Of a DNA stretch of 64,000 nt, positions 62,237 through 64,000 are shown in pieces. The DNA is from Allobosea sp. WAO (GTDB lineage Bacteria > Pseudomonadota > Alphaproteobacteria > Rhizobiales > Beijerinckiaceae). The stretch covers positions 248,001-312,000 of the forward strand of contig NZ_JXTJ01000012.1 of NCBI RefSeq assembly GCF_001509835.1. Direction: 5' to 3'. The position numbers were made by a program, and so were the translations under genes. Every line of letters begins with the position of its first letter. Within the stretch, counting starts at the first letter, position 1. Under the pieces are notes generated by a model that was not told where the DNA came from, did not search any database, and saw only the letters and a program-made list of their open reading frames with translations.

Positions 62237-63958
62237 TCAGCCGAAGAGACGGAAGCGTCCCTTTGGCTCTTCCGGCGGTGCCTGTTCCGGGCCGGGATCG
62301 TCGGGGGCGTGGGCAACCGGGAAGACCACCGGCGATGGCCGGGCCTGCGCCGCAGGCTTGCCTGAATTAGGCGCCGCCTGGGTGGAGGCTGCGGCTGCCG
62401 GTTCGGGCTTTGCCTCGGCGACCGGCTCAGGCTTTGCCTCCAGCTTGGGGGCGGATTTGGCTTCGGACTTTGTCTCTGAGCTGGGCTCGGCGCGTGTCTC
62501 CGGAGCGGCGTGCGTCGGCGCGGGCGCGACCGTTTCGATCACAGCGGCGGCCGGAACGGCCTCGACCGTCGGCACGGCTGGTTCCGGCGTTGCAGCTTCG
62601 GCCCGTCCTTCGAGAAGCGGGGCGGAGTCGTCGAGATCGGCGAGCACGTCGTCGAGATCGGCGGCCGGGCGGCCGAGCGTCGCCGGCGGCACCGTCCAGA
62701 CGAAGGCGTCGAGGCGGCCGGAGATCGGCGAGACCGGCAGCCAATGGTCGGAGACCAGCCCATCGGCGACCCAGGCGGCGTCGCGCGGGGCGCGGGTGGC
62801 GCGGGCGAGCCATTCGCGCACGCGCCCGGCGGCGCCGTGCTCGGCCTCTTCGAGCTCGGCCATCAGCAGGCACACGCGCACCGAGGCGCCGCCGGCGAGC
62901 AGTGGCTTCAGCGTCGCGCGGGCCCTGGCGAAATCCTGGGCGTGGATCGCCGCGCCGGCCAGCGCCAGCACGCCTTCCGGATCGGCCGGGCGCAGCTTCG
63001 TCAACGTCTCGGCGCGACCGAGACGATCGCGGGCGCTGTCGCCGGGGCGGACGTCGAGATAGGCGGCGGCGATATCGGGATGCGAAGCCTCCTTCCAGGC
63101 GGCTTCGAGCAGTTTGGCCGCCTTCTTGATGTCGCCGCGCTCGGAGAGCATGCGTCCGGCCAGCGCCGCGGCCGGCGTCAGCCCGGGGGCGAGCTTCGTG
63201 GCTTCGAGTGCAGCGGCAAGCGCCTTTTCGGGCTCGCGGCCCTTGGCTTCGAGGGCTTCGGCGGCGAGCAGCACGGCGCGCTGGCGCTTGGCCTCGGCCT
63301 TGTCGGCGAGGCGCAGGGCGGCGCGGCGTTCGACGGCGGTACGCGCCGCCTGCCAGTCGCCGGCACTGGTGTGGAAGTCGAGCAGGGCGTCATTGGCCCA
63401 GGCGAGCGAGGGCGAGCGCCGCACCGCCTCGTCGGCGAAGGCGCGCGCGGCGACCATGTCGCCGCGGCGACGCGCCTCGACGAACAGGCCGCGCAGGCCG
63501 AGCACGCGCGTCTCGGGCTTGTCGAGCATCGCCTTGAATGCGGCCTCTGCCCGGCCGCGATCGCCGGTGAGCTGGGCGGTCTGCGCCTCCAGCAGCAGGG
63601 TCAGCGGTTCCTCGGCTGCGAATTTGCGGGCGTCCTGGGCGTAGCGGCCGGCGGCGATCGGATCGCCGGCGCCGATCGCGACCATGCCGCGCGAGACCGC
63701 CTCGAAGCCGCGCGCCCGGCGGCGTGCTCGTGACGCGAAGCTGAAGGCGGAGGGCAGGCCGAGCACGAAGCGCAGCACCGCCCAGACGACCAGCGCCAGG
63801 AAGGCGAGCAGGATGACGCCGATCGCAGCGATCGCGACGCTGGTCTCGATCCGGTAGCCCTGCCAGAGCACCGAGACCTCGCCCGGCCGGTCGGCGAGCC
63901 AGACAGCGCCGGCGGCCAGCGCGGCGATGACGAGAAGATAGGTCAGTACGCGAACCAT
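62237..63958 (-). CDS. hemY: HemY-like TPR membrane protein (heme biosynthesis-associated)
   Basis: The 573-residue product has two N-terminal TM helices (YLLVIAALAAGAVWLA, VAIAAIGVILLAFLALVVWA) separated by RPGEVSVLWQGYRIETS, the HemY_N signature. TPR-like helical repeats run to about residue 420, then a Glu/Pro/Ala-rich low-complexity tail (ETKSEAKSAPKLEAKPEPVA) ending FRLFG. The family is encoded with hemC and hemD but is not the protoporphyrinogen oxidase of the same name; its role in heme synthesis is indirect. The tail is alphaproteobacterial. A gene end lies 17 bases upstream. Confidence 0.92.
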   Translation of the reverse strand: MVRVLTYLLVIAALAAGAVWLADRPGEVSVLWQGYRIETSVAIAAIGVILLAFLALVVWAVLRFVLGLPSAFSFASRARRRARGFEAVSRGMVAIGAGDPIAAGRYAQDARKFAAEEPLTLLLEAQTAQLTGDRGRAEAAFKAMLDKPETRVLGLRGLFVEARRRGDMVAARAFADEAVRRSPSLAWANDALLDFHTSAGDWQAARTAVERRAALRLADKAEAKRQRAVLLAAEALEAKGREPEKALAAALEATKLAPGLTPAAALAGRMLSERGDIKKAAKLLEAAWKEASHPDIAAAYLDVRPGDSARDRLGRAETLTKLRPADPEGVLALAGAAIHAQDFARARATLKPLLAGGASVRVCLLMAELEEAEHGAAGRVREWLARATRAPRDAAWVADGLVSDHWLPVSPISGRLDAFVWTVPPATLGRPAADLDDVLADLDDSAPLLEGRAEAATPEPAVPTVEAVPAAAVIETVAPAPTHAAPETRAEPSSETKSEAKSAPKLEAKPEPVAEAKPEPAAAASTQAAPNSGKPAAQARPSPVVFPVAHAPDDPGPEQAPPEEPKGRFRLFG

Positions 63959-63974
63959 GGACCGATAACCTTCC

Positions 63975-64000
63975 TCAGCCTGCCGAACCCAGTGCCGCGA
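63975..64000 (-). CDS. Last codons of an upstream gene, probably mitofilin-like (partial)
   Basis: Reading minus from the right edge gives A-A-L-G-S-A-G then TGA at 63975-63977, 17 bases before the hemY ATG. In related bacteria a mitofilin-family gene sits here (hemC-hemD-mitofilin-hemY). With seven visible codons the assignment rests on synteny only. Confidence 0.4.

Overview
The window is a GC-rich chromosomal segment from an alphaproteobacterium. Hyphomicrobiales is the best guess, close to Bosea or Methylobacterium by gene content and order. This rests on recognised families and order: GapR (DUF2312), DUF1036-pyk, tlpA-argH-lptM-lysA-TIGR02302, ftsE-ftsX-ydcF-plsC, DUF2125, rpoH with its RpoH box, and hemY next to what looks like the end of a mitofilin gene. 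No tRNA, rRNA or CRISPR array was seen.

Bases 1-12000 are the accessory part. A two-partner secretion locus comes first: the end of a TpsB barrel gene, then a giant FHA-like TpsA exoprotein with about ten NGNYVV...GAVTW repeats and eleven 78-residue MBG repeats. TpsA is split in two by a 5-bp tandem duplication (GGGCA twice, 2451-2460). After it come the tail of an IS3-family transposase and, on the other strand, the first ~70 codons of a decayed selenium-binding protein gene (ATG changed to ATT, frameshifted, cut at the IS). A LysR regulator then faces a gene encoding two fused alpha/beta hydrolases with Cys nucleophiles.

Bases 12000-22000 hold carbon and NAD metabolism (pncB, pyk, glycerate kinase, N-formylglutamate amidohydrolase), gapR, a pentapeptide-repeat protein with a Qnr-like tail, a nitroreductase facing a LysR regulator, and a GST. 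Bases 22000-33300 hold an RND efflux pair without an outer-membrane partner, two cell-wall genes (DUF882 peptidase-like, L,D-transpeptidase), a sigma-54 response regulator and a diguanylate cyclase.

Bases 33500-48200 are mostly core genes: pepF, an NDUFAF5-like methyltransferase, a thioesterase, purL, bolA-grxD (Fe-S handling), an orphan NodU/CmcH-type carbamoyltransferase, tlpA, argH, lptM, lysA and the TIGR02302 membrane protein. Bases 48400-64000 hold a GH19 enzyme, a second diguanylate cyclase, a PLP trans-sulfuration enzyme, tspO, a CpdR-like regulator, hpt, a zinc-ribbon protein, ftsEX, a YdcF protein, plsC, a small uncharacterised gene behind a consensus alphaproteobacterial LexA box, a ChaC-like enzyme, DUF2125, rpoH, rluD and hemY. 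Palindromic REP-like elements lie in several gaps (13477, 21881, 43608, 48168, 50370).

All calls were made by eye from the sequence and translations; family names come from memory of motifs, with no database search.
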